Program-made: the position numbers and the translations under genes | Source of the DNA: Psilocybe azurescens | Lineage: Eukaryota; Basidiomycota; Agaricomycetes; Agaricales; Agrocybaceae | Length of the DNA: 64,000 bases | NCBI GenBank assembly: GCA_023853785.1 | Contig: JAJIRX010000649.1 | Coordinates: forward strand, 1 to 64,000 | Direction of reading: 5' to 3' | Shown: in pieces, positions 50,208 to 63,600 of the stretch | Numbering within the stretch: position 1 is the first letter of the stretch | Layout of the letters: every line of letters starts with the position of its first letter | Notes under the pieces: generated by a model | Told to the model about the DNA's origin: nothing | Seen by the model: the letters and a program-made list of their open reading frames with translations, nothing else | The model's database searches: none

Positions 50208-51533
50208 GTTAGACGCGTATCAATGCAGTATTTGTTCAGCCACGGTGCTTGTGCGTTTTCAGATTGTCGAGCTCGTCAGGCCATAACCGTCGTCGTCGTC
50301 ATCGCAGAGCGTAAGGTAGTACTGTACGCAGTGCGCACACATTTCAATCATTGTCGGCACCAGGCGCAAAACTGATTTCTCAGGGTTAATGATTTCATGT
50401 GACCGCTTATTCATACTTCCGGTTTAATGCTGGTTTGAGTCTTGAGTCTTCGTCGACTGCTCGAACTTGACTCGAACCTTCCCGCACGAATTCGATAAAA
50501 CCCTCCAAAAATATTGGAAAGTATTTTGTCAACTTTTGGTTCTGCTTTTTTTTAGTTCCTTCGCTTTTGCTGCCTGGCTTATCCACACTCTTTCCGCCTT
50601 GTTTTTATGAATGGATCCGATTTCCGGACGGCGGACGTCTCTGCATGCTCCTTGCCGCTTCTGTTAGGCTTCTACAACGTCTTGTAAAAATGAAACTTGT
50701 GAAATTTGTGATAATAATCATTAGGAGTCTTCTGTTCAGGTGCCGATTTCTCCCGTGTTGCCTCGCCTGTGTTCAATCAAACCCGTGGACGTCCACAGCA
50801 AGGCCTTTTACCTGCCTGATGTAGAATCGATACGGATAATCAACTGATATCATTATTGCAGATATCACCCATAGATCGAAACTACAGTCAACAAGGAGCG
50901 TACTCAATATTATTCCAGCATCCGTGGGCAATATTCACTTGAACGGAATATGGATGTCTACGATGGTCGACAATGAGCTGTTTGCTTTATCATGGTCGAT
51001 CCTCGAGATAATCGATAACGACATAAGAAGCCAACTAATGTCACAAAATTGACAAGAACCCACACGCCTTTTACACGAGTTGCTTTTGTCAAACCGTTCA
51101 TATCCACCTCGTGTATGTTTTCTCCTATCATATAAAGTCTCTGACCATATGGAATGTATATTCGTTCTTCATTCTCGCTGGCGGATGAGCTTTGGTCCCT
51201 TTTTTAATCCCAGAAAATGTCACATCCACATTTGAGTACTTTGGCTTTCGACGACGTGTTTTGCAAATCACGGAGATCCCCATGAATGCGGACTTAACGG
51301 ATAAATTCATACAATGCCTTCTGTAGATCTTCACCCCAATTACATACATAGGTCGCAGAACTCCAAATTAGTCTAATGGACATTAAATTATAATTGTTCA
51401 CCCACACAGCAGGCCATGGTGTACGACAGCTGAAATGAAGATAAGAACCTCTAGGCACGATGGTGTGCCAATCCTTCCTTCTCTTCCCCTCCATCGTCGT
51501 CTCTCTCACTGAGGAGCTCAGGCTCTAGCGGAA
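50208..51533. other. Intergenic region between divergent genes
   Basis: This separates the Crinkler-like gene (leftward) from the membrane-protein gene (rightward). The open frames here are short and match nothing I know. It must contain both promoters; no specific sites identified. Confidence 0.45.
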
Positions 51534-52950
51534 TTGTTGGTGAGAATGCGTCACACGGTCGATGTTACTCTTGTACTTGGGCCAATGGTGTTTGCCATCG
51601 TCTTCAACGCCTTCATTTACGGCATTTGTGTACTTCAATTTTGCTATTACTGGGAGACTCGGACGCGGGACTCCGCAATAATCAGGTTACGAGACTCCAG
51701 TTCTAATGCTTCTCATACGTCTTTCTTACTATTTGTAAATTTAGGTTATTGGTAGCATGGACCTTACTTTTGGATACTTTCCATACCTGCGCTCTGCTAT
51801 ACATGATCTGGGAATATGCCGTCGTGCATTTCAATGAACCGGCTTTTCTTGCAACCGTCTTGTGGCCTTTCTCGTCAACCCCGATAATTACGACCCTGTA
51901 CGTTGCTTTAAAATCCCATTTTTGGAACGATATCGATATCTTGATCGCCTATTTAAGGACATCCTTTCCAATCCAGATATACCTCTCTTGGCGTATTCGC
52001 CAGTTCTCCCGTTCAACTCGGGTATTTTTTGGTCTACTGGCCCTTGCTATCACACAGGCAGCGCTGGGATTGACTTGCTCCATAGCAGCTTTTCGTGTCC
52101 CACTGTATGGCAACTTCAAGTCACTGGTTCCCGTGTGGACTGTCTGACTATTTCATCAGAATTGGCTCCTACAGATCCTTGATACCATTTGTCGATGCTT
52201 GGCAGGTATTGGCCGTGGCTACCGATGTCAGCATAACGTACGTCCATTTCCATGTCTAAATTGTCGCTAGTATACTGAAAAATTACGTTAAACAGAGCGC
52301 TTTTATCATGGTATTTATTGAAGAGCCGAACGGGACAAAAATGTAAGTATGAGAATTGGTAAAGCATGAAAATGCTCTAAAATTTGCAATAAGCCAGCGA
52401 CAGTGTCATCTGCCGAGTCATTCGGTCCTCTGTGGAAACAGCCGCATTCGGCGCATTTTTCTGTGTAAGTGTTTCAATTTCTCCCCAGTTGCTTTGGCTC
52501 AAGTAATTGCTTTAAATATGCTTCGAAAATCAGATAATGGATTTGATCACCTTTGTACGTCAGTTGTTTACAATGTATTTACTTTTACTGATGCTTAGAA
52601 TTATGACAGACGCTGTTGCAAAACACCAACTTTCATGTTGTATTTGCCTTCGTCAGCTCCACTCCTGTTTACTTCGTGGTGCTCTTCTAACCAGAAAACT
52701 CTTAGCCTATGGGAAGAATTTATACGTGCGTAGAATACTTTCGAAACTTGTTTGTCTCAAAACCGACGACGTTCCCTTTTACCTGTCAGAAATACACTGC
52801 TAATGGTGAATATGACTTGACTGGGAGTGTTACATAGATATCCTCATCATACTAAAATCTATTTAGACCTTAAACTCACGCAAATCTTTACGAGCCGAGC
52901 TCGAAAGGCCTATCGTTCCTGATATTGCATTCGATCAATCGGTGAGCCAT
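51534..52950 (+). CDS. Multi-pass membrane protein of the DUF6534 type
   Basis: Exon 1 (51534-51685) gives a first membrane helix with VLGPMVFAIVFNAFIYGICV. Intron 51686-51744 is followed by LLVAWTLLLDTFHTCALLYM, the conserved DT.H block. Intron 51898-51957 leads to TSFPIQIYLSWRIRQFSRST and FFGLLALAITQAALGL. Further exons are visible as DAWQVLAVATDVSIT (52180-52233), ALLSWYLLKSRTGQK (about 52298-52342) and FHVVFAFVSSTPVYFVV (52630 on), with a possible C-terminus LRAELERPIVPDIAFDQS (about 52885-52940). This order of helices and the KSRTG loop is typical of seven-helix DUF6534 proteins, expanded in mushrooms and of unknown function. Exon borders after 52140 and the stop are uncertain. Confidence 0.7.
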
Positions 52951-54290
52951 TTTGAAATGTCTGTTATAAGCTTCTTATGATATCTAAATAGATGAACACA
53001 TTCCCAACACCGCTGGTCAGTGATCCACCGACTCCTACTTTGAAACAGATATCTTCGGAGCAGCAAGGTTCTATAATGCTCAACGTCACGGTGTACAGTA
53101 CCGGTGCAAGGAACATACCTGACGCACAGATATCCGCCGTCCAGATATGTACGGCTGGTTGACATGAATGTTGAAGTCCTATCCTCGGTACAACTCGACA
53201 TTCCTTGCTAGAAAATATCCGCTTGAGTTAGCAGGCACAGGACGTTGATGCCTAACTCTTCATATGTACACGATAGTTATGATAGTATTTCGTTGCTGTT
53301 AAGTTCGACTTCATGTCTTGTTTATAGTGGAGTTTATGCTAATGGTAGCTAGCGAAATTCTGAATTGTTCCAGGAGTTGACCAGGTTTAGGATTTTAAGT
53401 AAGAGCAGGGTGGCTGACCTAATATCCGAGGGCACGAATGGGTAAAAGTCATGACAGGGAGGTGTGGGCTATGCCCGCCTTTATTAACTCGATGTGAGCT
53501 GCAGTTTGCGTACTTGATGACGAGATTCCTTTTAACACGTTCGTTATACTGCGTCGTGGTTCAACTGGCAGTGGGCCATCAGTGTATCATAAAAACCTGT
53601 AGGTAGGTGCACCTCACAGTCAGCTATCATAGACTAGTGCTCATAGACTAGTGTTGAGAGAATCCAGTGGAGTATTCACAGATGTTTGCAGGCCGCTGTA
53701 ATCGTGAATTATAATGGTGACCCCAAAAGCAAATTTCCGAAGGCACTGAGACTCACATCAATAAGATGAGTCATAATGCGCAGTCTAGGTTCCGGCCAGT
53801 AGGTTCCGGCCAGTAGGTTAGGCGCTGACGTTCAGTTCCGGCATGATGACCTGGTCGCATTTCATCGCGCTCGGCGCGTCCAACAAGCACAATAATTTAT
53901 ATGAAACAATGACATTATGCCGGTTGGCCCGAGGCCAACGCAAGCAGATTTTTAAATGTTGTTTTCAACAAGTTTTCAAGGTTTGGCGACTGGAAGCGGC
54001 TTCTGCCTGCAGCTAGTTGTGTAGAAACCTGCTCGTGAAAATTCATATCTGAGTTTTTAAACTGATTAATATAAACACTCTTGAACCATGTATCTTGTAC
54101 ATTTCGTACCAAGCCGTTGTGAAAATGGTAATACTGAAAATACGTACTACTTATGTACGCTGCGCAAATCAATTATCAAAGGCACCAGGTCCACGGAAGT
54201 ACCCGAGATTCATATTTATAGGGCCTAACCCAAGTTCTCGCTTGTTCGAACGCTCTGCACGCACTCCTGTCTTTCACCTTCACCGCCATC
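52951..54290. other. Intergenic region
   Basis: No gene recognised in 1.3 kb. There is a small direct duplication TTCCGGCCAGTAGGTT at 53791-53820 and a duplicated CATAGACTAGTG at about 53630-53655. The promoter of the following gene lies in the last part. Confidence 0.45.
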
Positions 54291-55922
54291 ATGGAAGCCG
54301 CACCCTCTACAAAACGACACTCGTTCATTGGAGTGACTCCAAACCCTAGCAAAAATCCTAAACCGGCGCTGAATGGCGACAAGCCATCCCATTGGATCGA
54401 CAAGACTGGCGCATCCTTTCACAATCCATGGAAGAGCTTTCGAGCACACAGCTTCATTGATAAACTCAATGTATGTCGACATATGATATGATATCAAATT
54501 CCAATGTGTGGTTTACTTGTATCTCTCAGCTTGTCCCACAACTCGCGTCATTCCCAACTCCACCTAAAGACATTGCCAATTTAATGCCCATACACAAGCC
54601 TATGTGGGGTAAATCAACGCAGTTTGACGGCGAGGACGAGTCCAGCACTGACAGTAAGATCAAAACAACCTGGTTGGGGCATGCATGCTTTCTTGTCGAG
54701 CTTCCGGCGCCATCTAAATCAATAGGGGATCGTGGGGTGAGGGTTTTGTTTGACCCCGTCTTCAGCGATCGATGCTCTCCAAGTCAGTACATTGGTCCGA
54801 AACGCTTCACACGTGCGTGTAACTCTGCACATTCCCCTGCCTGCATTGCGTGTTCATCCACAACGACTTGTCTATCCAGCGCCACCTTGCAAGATAGAAG
54901 ATATTCCCGAAATTGATGCCGTAGTTATATCTGTAAGTCCTGGCGGATTCCAGTATGTTTTACCTTTATTAATACACATTCGCATAAGCACAACCATTAT
55001 GACCAGTACGTCAGCCCTAACGAGTACTATCAGTCCTCTACAGGTATAATGATCGTCGCTTTATTCCACCTTGTCTCGCAGTCTAGACACGCATACCATT
55101 CGCACATTATTCAAGCGTACAACACGCACACCACACTTCTTTGCACCTCTCGGAAACGCAGCCTACTTCAAATCTCTCGGAATACCCGCATCGCACACAC
55201 ACGATATGGACTGGTGGGAGTCCAAAAGACTCGTAGTCCAGACATCTGATAACAAGAAAGGCGCGTCCGGAACTGGAACACTTGCTGTCGATATCACCTG
55301 TACTCCAGGACAGCACTTCACAGGACGCACCCTCTTTGATACCTGCAAAAGTCTCTGGGCGGGCTGGGCTGTCGAGGAGGTCAGAGAAGATGCCGGTGAT
55401 GTGAGTCAACCAGAGACGCGTCCTCCAACCAAGGTCTACTTTGCGGGTGACACTGGCTATCGCACGGTTGTGTCTGGCGAGAAAGAAGACGAGGTTCCTG
55501 TATGCCCCGCATTCGGGGAAATTGGTGCAACGTTTGGTGGATTCGATGTGGCACTAATTCCGATTGGGTAAGTGAACCGTTATTTGTTTCTGCAGTAAAA
55601 GAACTTTTTGCTTTATTATAGAGCATACCTTCCTCGCGAGTATATGTCGCGTATTCATTGTGCACCTCAAGATAGTGTCTTGCTATTTAAAGACGTAAAA
55701 GCCAAAAAAAGCACTTGGAATGCATTGGGGGTATGTGTCATTTACTTGAATGTCTACTTGATTAGAAGCCTGATGTATGGATTTTGTCCGGCAAGAACGT
55801 GGATTCTGACTTCTGAGGACGTAATTGAGCCACCAAAGCGTTTGGCAGAAGAATGCAAGAAAGCGGGGATCGCAGACGATGATTTCACAGTCTGTGATAT
55901 TGGGGAAACGCGATGGTTCTAG
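54291..55922 (+). CDS. NAPE-PLD-like metallo-beta-lactamase-fold hydrolase
   Basis: It likely hydrolyses N-acyl phosphatidylethanolamines (related to yeast Fmp30 and animal NAPE-PLD); substrate not proven. Exons: 54291-54470, 54530-54812, 54880-54932, 54989-55005, 55082-55567, 55622-55730 and one from about 55797. [14 protein letters not shown] and [15 protein letters not shown] are strand motifs of the family, with [12 protein letters not shown]. The metal box [15 protein letters not shown] is assembled from the 17 nt exon 54989-55005 plus the next exon. [10 protein letters not shown] and [17 protein letters not shown] are later metal/substrate motifs. The A7 run at 55704-55710 has one base too many; with six, the frame reads [20 protein letters not shown]. 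The C-terminus is GETRWF. The first about 30 residues are basic and could be a mitochondrial signal. Confidence 0.85.
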
Positions 55923-57750
55923 GAAGACTGCTGGCGCTCTGTTATTCGTATATGCAATAGATAAGTAGGTTACGTCGATCTGAAAATTGCTGGTATTGAT
56001 ATCATTATGGTGACCGGAATGCTTCGATCAAGTTGCTGTTTAAGAAATTGTGGCGCACTACGTCGACATGGTGCTGATATTCTTCATTTACGGGCAAGGA
56101 AATTTGTGCCCTAAACTTCTGACATCTGAAACATCATCACGAAATGGAGCAGGAAAGGTCATAAATTGAAGTCCACCTTGAGCCCCAAAACTACGGGTTT
56201 TCTTGCGAGGGGGGGTGGGTTACTAAGTACCACAGGTTCATGAATTATGGGTTGCATTACCCCGCAGACTAAGTTGGACTCAAACCTATGGGTTATCATG
56301 GGTATAGGTTATGGCAGGTTCAACTATATCCAAGAGCTAATAATACTGTCAGGCGGGGATCATTGGAAACTCCGTTGTGGATGCCGCATTCGAGATGTGA
56401 AAATATAAGCAGTGTCCGTCTGGGACCGCATCGTTGTGGTAAATTCCTCCCCCTTTTTTTCAGTACGTATGTATTCAATACATCGTGTTTTCACCAACTC
56501 TGGTCATAAGGGGGAATGATGTAGGAAGCGACATTCCCGTGAGAAACGTACTTGCAATCGTCTGCCCGAGAGACCCGTGGGACCCTCTACTGATGCCACA
56601 TGTATGGATTTATCTCTTCTTACCCTCTTGATACACTTGAGGGTGCGATTTATGGTCACGAGAATCCTAAATTAAAGACATGCCTCGTTTCCCATAATTT
56701 CACCGCGGACACCGTCGATACTGTGGATAAATTGCGACTTTACTCTCCAGATTCGAGCTTTTGCTCAACCGATCCGGGTTCACATAAAATAGGAAATATC
56801 TTTGAAGTGAACTGTGTCGGGTTTCTCGCTCACGTATATTTACCCAGACCGGTCCAATGTGTCCGAATGATTGCAGTTCACTTCTATGGTCAATAACCTC
56901 GGATAGCCCCAAGCTGTCATGTAGCGCTTAATATATCAGTCAGAAAGACGAAGTGTAGTATCGTCAAATACGCAATCACCATGCCCTATAAGCGAAGTCA
57001 TTGCGTTTCAATGTCACAGTTATAGCCATTCTTGACTTCATGGCATGAGCACGTTTTGTTTCTTTCTCTTTCTCTTGCCTCGCATTCAGCCATTGTCTTT
57101 CCATGCATCATCTCTTTTATATTTGAATGTTGTTTCTCTATAGATCTCATACAAATAGTCAAGTAAACTTTTTCGTAAGTATTCTCAACACTTTGAACGA
57201 TTTCTGGCCTTGCAGATGAGTTGTTAACCGCTTCTGCAGCATTCAAGTATTTATACTTCATTGCACCACATAGTCTGACTGAAGCTAAATAGGCTAACTA
57301 TTCAATTCCGTCTCCAGCATGACATCATATGGGGATAGGAGGTTCCTGGCCGTCTTGAGTAAATGATCCGAATTTATATCTTTATCCCACGAGAACATGA
57401 TCTACCGCGAGGCACGAGTTGCCGGGTGAGACGGCTCGCTGATTGCAGGCGGTAATGTTTGAAATTCTCTTAGGCATGTCACTACCTTGGAATTCTCCAT
57501 GGCTCTTTGCTATTAACAGTGTCGATGCACTTCGATATTTAATCCCAACTTTCTATTCCAAACCACTTTTTATCGAGTTACTACCCCCATCCAATCCACG
57601 CGACAAGTTTAGACCTTCTCACCGTTTTCAGATATTCAATTACACCCCTCCAAGCTCCATCACTTCTTTTATTATCTGTGCAGACACGTAGAACATTCAA
57701 AAACCCATTAAAGGATTATAGAAGAGGACAGTGCCCTTTAATTCCCATTT
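55923..57750. other. Intergenic region
   Basis: 1.8 kb with no recognised gene. Open frames up to 98 codons (56600-56896) show no known motif or codon pattern and I leave them out. A CT-rich stretch before 57751 probably belongs to the promoter of the glycosidase gene. Confidence 0.45.
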
Positions 57751-59334
57751 ATGAGCCCTCTGGCGCCCACCCACTTCCCTGGTCCTAAAGCAAGGCTAGC
57801 ATGGGGTCTTGCCCTGTTAGCAACGTTCGCGGGAGCTCAGAACCTTACAGATGGACAAATTGACGTCGTTAGTGCTCGGTTGGCAGACTCGGCACTGCTA
57901 AGGTGCGTAATTGACGTACATGTTTCACGACGTACCTTATAACACTGAACGGCACAATAGTTGGGAGCTCGGTACTCGTGCGCAAACTATCCTCGAGCTC
58001 AACGCGACAGAATATTCCGTCTTCTCATCGTCGTCTCTTCCCCCCCCAAAGACCATTCCATCTTCACTCACCTCTACCCATGGAATCGATCCATTCTTTG
58101 CTATCGCCCATGAGGTCATTGCGAACCGTTCGACCGCCAACAACAATACCTCAGGCCCTCAGGCTTTTCTACCTGACGGAAGTGCTGGGGATCCTGCTTC
58201 GATAGGAGTAGCAGTCTTGCTGGCGGAATGGACGAATCAGGATAACGGAAAATTAGATTATGCGGGTGCAGCGAAGGATCAACTAGACTTCCTGCTAAAT
58301 ATTGTGCCCAGAACGTCCGATGGCGCCATATCGCATCGAGTATCGGAAGTACAGCTTTGGTGCGTCTTGTCTTGATCCCCCATCATTCGTCGCTCATTTC
58401 GGTCTGCTTTGTATTTAACGATGCAGGAGCGACTTTATCTATATGGCTCCGCCTTTCCTTGCGTACTATGGGGTGCTGAATCGAAACCGCACGCTTATTG
58501 CGGAGGCGTACAATCAAATTAAACTGTACAGAGGCCACCTACGCGACAATTCGACAGGGATGTGGAAACACGTTTTATTAGGCGCCGATTTTAATGACCC
58601 AGGATTCTGGTGTACAGGTGAGACTCCTCACTAATCTGATGTTGATGTACCACAATTTCCTAACCGGTCACCGTAAAGGTAACGGGTGGGCGGCAGCGGG
58701 GATGCTCCGCGTATTCGCCACCATGAAACAATCGGAATATGCCAATACATTCAAAAACGAACAAAAGGACCTTTCGACCTGGATCAAGGAGATTCATGAT
58801 GCTATATACCCCCACCTTGTGAGTATATCGTTTGACATCCTACTCATAGACCTTTCTCATGATCATTCATAGGACAATACCAACATATTCGTCAACTATC
58901 CTGATCAACCAGCCACCGCCTCTGGCAACTTTTACGACGCCGCCTGTACAGCTTTGCTTGCCAGCACAGTCTATCGAGCCGCAATGGTGACAAAAGATGC
59001 CTCACACATCGCCGACGCGGACCGCACACGCGCAACCTTGTTCAGCACCAACACCTCTCAGCCTGCATCGTCCAACTCGAGCACCTCATTGGATGGCTAC
59101 GCGCATCTGACGACGGATGGGTGGCTGACACCCGTCGTAAACCCGCATTCTTTCGGTGAGCAAGGGAAGGAGAGCCCGGAAGCCCAAGCGTTTGTCGTCC
59201 AGCTGCATGCTGGGTATAGGGAGTGGGTAACAGGTGGTTCTAAGGTGCACAACTCGGCCATGAGGAGCGGGCATGTCGCTATCTCCGTGATGTGGTTGAC
59301 AGTTCTCCTCGCTGGGCTCGGGTTAATGATGTGA
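57751..59334 (+). CDS. Secreted six-hairpin glycosidase (GH88/GH105-like), probably GPI-anchored
   Basis: Exons 57751-57902, 57961-58359, 58427-58617, 58679-58818 and 58873-59334 join in frame without breaks. There is a signal peptide (about residues 10-30; LAWGLALLATFAGAQ), then SWELGTRAQTILELNATEYS. SDFIYMAPPFLAYYGVLNRN and NGWAAAGMLRVFATMKQSEY are the motifs of the (alpha/alpha)6 barrel of unsaturated uronyl hydrolases and related GH105 enzymes. FYDAACTALLASTVYR and AQAFVVQLHAGYREW follow. The end is hydrophobic (HVAISVMWLTVLLAGLGLMM) after a small-residue stretch, as in GPI signals. Many Asn-x-Ser/Thr sites fit secretion. The substrate is not known; activity on pectin- or glycan-derived uronosyl sugars is an inference. 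GH76-like enzymes are the main alternative. Confidence 0.78.
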
Positions 59335-60671
59335 TCCGTTTCTATTTTCGCTCATGGGCTTCTAGGCTTTCTTTTGTTTTTCACGGTGAGTTGGTTTTTA
59401 CTTTCACCGTTCTGGATCTGAAAAATGTTATCTCTTACAGAACTCTGACAAGATATACCATTCCCCTCAATTATGTATACATATACTTATTATTACTCCT
59501 TTATCCAGCCTGGTCGTTTCTTCATAATGTCGTCATTCCCTCATACCTACAATCCTTTGTACCTGCATTCGCTACCAGACATTCTCGCGACATGATTTTG
59601 ATGGACAGTATTCGAGTTCTCAGCCTAGTTATTACATCTGTAGTATCGTTTACTTACTACGCGATGTATTTTCCGTTCCCTTATTTCTGGTATGCCGAAG
59701 GTTCGTTTCGGTGATAGATAGTAATTGTGTATCAACATGTACATATCGATCCGCTTTGAATGCAAGTTTCGTTTCATTTAATAATTTATATGGGGTGATC
59801 AGAGTTAACAACATTATGGATTAGGAAGTAAAGGCAAGGACAGAAGTTATCTATAATAGAAATGGAATGGAGTGTAGAAAAGGTGGAAGCGAGAAAGTGC
59901 AAGTGTTCGACTTGTTGCTGCTCGTAGACTTCTAAATCGGCCGCCAATAGGTGATTAACCTCCAGCTACCTTTCCCCCGAGTTTTCAGCCCTGGGGAAGG
60001 TGTTTTACGCACACAGAGATCGCTCCAGGGCTGTCTACGTGTAAGGCTGGCTCCCCAGTCTTACCACGGCCCCTTTCCGTATTATCTCATCTTCTACATT
60101 TATGTACACGTGACCGCGATTCCCCATCCCTTCGACATCGACTTCTCTCTTACACATTAGACATTATGCACCGTACACACCTGTAGCCCAGTCAGTCGTT
60201 CTATCGATATATCGTGGTACTGTCATTCTCTGCGTGACTCTCAGCGAGCCTGGTGACGCCAGGCTTTCACTGCGTGTTCTTCTCGATTTGTTCGATACGA
60301 TTTTCAAGTATCATCTTGCAATTCGATGCCGTACACTTTCTTTCGATATAGTAACTGTTGACATGCCTTTAAAAGCCCCAAGCTTGTGGGAGATGATGTG
60401 CTATAATGGTACGAAATGCTAGCATATAATGAGATGAGCTACTGTATCACCCTTCTGACTGTGAGATTCAACAACATTCTACTTTGTTTTACCGACTAGA
60501 CATATTAGAGACATACTGTGCGAATGATGAACCTGGTAGCTTTTTCCGTAACAACCAGCAAAGTTATTATTCGATTTCAAATATTAGAATCTAGGTTGGT
60601 CGAAGCCTGTGCCATACAAGCCATTCAAGACTGGGGTACATGACGGCAGTTCGTAGATAACGGAACATGTC
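59335..60671. other. Intergenic region (3' flanks of convergent genes)
   Basis: The glycosidase gene ends at 59334 and urea amidolyase, transcribed leftwards, ends at 60672. The 140-codon frame 59292-59714 overlaps the end of the glycosidase and has no known motif. Nothing else recognised. Confidence 0.45.
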
Positions 60672-63600
60672 TCATCCTAAAATAATTAAAGTATCTCCAG
60701 GGCACACAGAGTATCCCTCCTGAACACCCTTTCCAAACCCAATGATGCTCTTGCCTTTGTTTCCTTCACCAGCACAGACAGGGATCTCCGTCTTCATCGC
60801 CTCAAGAACAACAAGAACCTGAGACTCAGACTCGATAATGTCGTTCGCACTACACCTGAGCTTCCATATGTTGGCGAATAGGGGGCAGTGATCCGGACTC
60901 CGTTTTCGGTGTCTAGGATTCTTCCAGTTAACTCGTTGAATGACCCGGTGTCCTCATCACATACCATTGTAGATAGACTCTTTTTCGTTGTTATCCGTAT
61001 TCAAGGGGGTCTTTGTCTCTTCCCATTCTCGGAGTAGCACCCGCTCTCTGTAATACACTTGGCATCAGCATACTTTGACCGGCATCAAATACACTTCAGG
61101 TTACCTCAACTCCTCTCGCTTGCTTGCTTCTGCTTGACGGGTGGAAAATATTTGAAGTTCTTCGCCAATTGATTGAAGAAATTGAGCGTGGTTCCTCACA
61201 GAGAACTGTGCTGATTCGATCTATCACGGTGATACTCGGTCAAAAATGGAGATTCTCGGAGATGATGCTTTGGAATACCTGAAAGACGTATTGGCCAGCA
61301 TCAAACTCGTTTTCAATCTTACATTTGTTAGAAAAAACAGATTTAAAAGATCTACTATCCATACCTTCACATATTCATCCTCGCTAACAGGCTTAAAGGT
61401 AATCTGCAACAACGATAAGAAATGGAAGGAATGAGAAGTCGTGAACGGAGGTGTTACCTGATCAAACGCTTCCAATAGCCAAGGCTTATCGGCGCGGAAG
61501 TCTTGACCCTTTCCCCAGGTTTGCCACGTTGGGAGAGTTCGTCCATACAGTTGGTACCCTCCGGGAGATTCGATGGGGTATATCGCTGCTACGGGGCCCG
61601 CAATACCAATCGCACCCTGGGCAAAAATTAGCGACGAATAACTAGACCCTAGCTGTTCAAAAACGCACCCGAGGGGTGAAAGTGCGTGAAGGATTCATTT
61701 TCTGACCGATTAGACGACAACGAGGATCAATCTTCCGAATATGAAATGTAAATAACGTTCACTAAACTTTCTAACATAACTATGACTCACGGGTATAAGA
61801 AATGGACAAGCAAGATAAAAACCGACGCCCAAGACAAGCTTTGAAGGAGATAGTTAGTATCATCGGGACCTTGGTAGTTAGAACAAAAAAGGACATACCC
61901 AGTCCGATGCAATCAGCTTTTGTAAAGCTTCTTTTGCGTTTGCAAGCCCATTGTTATTAGCCAAGTACTCAACATTGCTAGGAAGATATACAGCCTTATC
62001 ACGGGCTGTCGACATGTACCGCTGAATGGCCTCTTTGCTCCATCTGTCGTCAAGAACAATTGGAAAGGTAATTCTTCGTCCTGAAAATGTGATCTCATCC
62101 ATATTGTCCGGGATCAAAGCAGCGGATTCGACTAAGATGCGCAAGAATGCATGTTGGCTTATAATATCTGGATCATAGTGGAACTTTCACATTTATGATG
62201 TCAGCTTTACAGCCATCAATTAATATTGGACATCCTACCAGAACTGAACGTATACACGGACAAACGGACAGGACTCCAAGTACATTTTTTTCATTGACGA
62301 TACCCTGAAACGCGTGGATCCTCGCTCGAATGAAGATGTCCAAGTGCATCTCTCCGAACTCCACAAGAATGGCTGAATCTCCTGCCTATTTAAAACATAA
62401 ATCAGACCTCCCGCACTTACAGTGGCACTCGGGCAAGCCCATACCTGTCGAAAGGTTATTCGTAGACGACTCGGATAGTCTTCGTGACCCTTCTGCTCAT
62501 GAAGGACTCCGAGGAATGCCATATCCTTGGTCTCCGTGTTCAGTAAATTGAAGTTGACAGTTGGGGATTCCTCTATGGTACGAGAAACAATGTTTTCGAT
62601 TGTTTCTAACCACTGAGAATTTAAGACCAAGCGTTGAAGCGCGGCTATCCATGATATTCTTCGAAATTGTACTGTGCTCCCCGGAGCAAGTTGGCCTAGT
62701 TTCCACCTACATTTTGTTAGTCGATAAAATGATTGAACATACGGTACAAGAACCCACATCTCTGCTGTCGCGACAGTACATATGCACAGGTACCCCCCCA
62801 TATCAGGATCCTCATTTGTAAGAATTACGGGGGTGTCACCATTAATATTTATGGTCCCTGGTGCGTACCCGTTATCGAGGATGTTACTAGGATGCGATCC
62901 CCCCTCCCCACCGCTGTCCCTTGCCCATTCAATTTTTTCAGTGGACGTAGGCGCATCAAGTCGTATACCGAGTCTGTTACTCGATGGGCTAATTCGCCAG
63001 TGAGTGGAGTAAAACCGTTGGATACCATCTGCTGTAATGAATTCATCGTCTCCATGCGGACCTGGCAGAACATATATGACCCAGTGGGAGGGATACGAAG
63101 GGGTCAAAAGTGCTGGAATGCAGGGCGCGTTCTCCTCATCGGAGGCTGATGAACAATTTTCTATAGAAATCAGGTCTCCTTTAATAAGCGAACGACCCTA
63201 AAGATATTTAACATCAGTTAAATAGGGGATTTGTGGTGTATAGCCACTAACTTGATAACCACCGAGCCCCATAGAGGTCGATTTGGATCCCAGATACGGA
63301 GGCACGTCAGGAAAACCACCTCTACTACACATATAAACTCGAAACCCTGCTGTAACGCTAGTCGGCTTTGCTTCTATATCAACAGTGGAAAACGGCGGAA
63401 CTATGATCTTCGACCACATGAGGCGTCGCTCATTGTTGACGGTAATAGTCACGTCCTTCCCAGTTACAGCCAAGACGGTCTGCACAAAACAGTAGAATGA
63501 AGCTTTGACTCCTGGGACAACAACGATCTCCAGGCCTTCGGTAGTCTTTGGGTTACCAACGAGGATATTCGCGGTTGCAAAGGCAAGGCTATCCATGGGG

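Noticed and set aside
56600..56896. 98-codon open frame between hydrolase and glycosidase
   Set aside because: No recognisable motif, no intron or codon signature of neighbouring genes; likely chance.
59292..59714. 140-codon frame downstream of the glycosidase as a gene
   Set aside because: It overlaps the glycosidase 3' end out of frame and shows no known motif.
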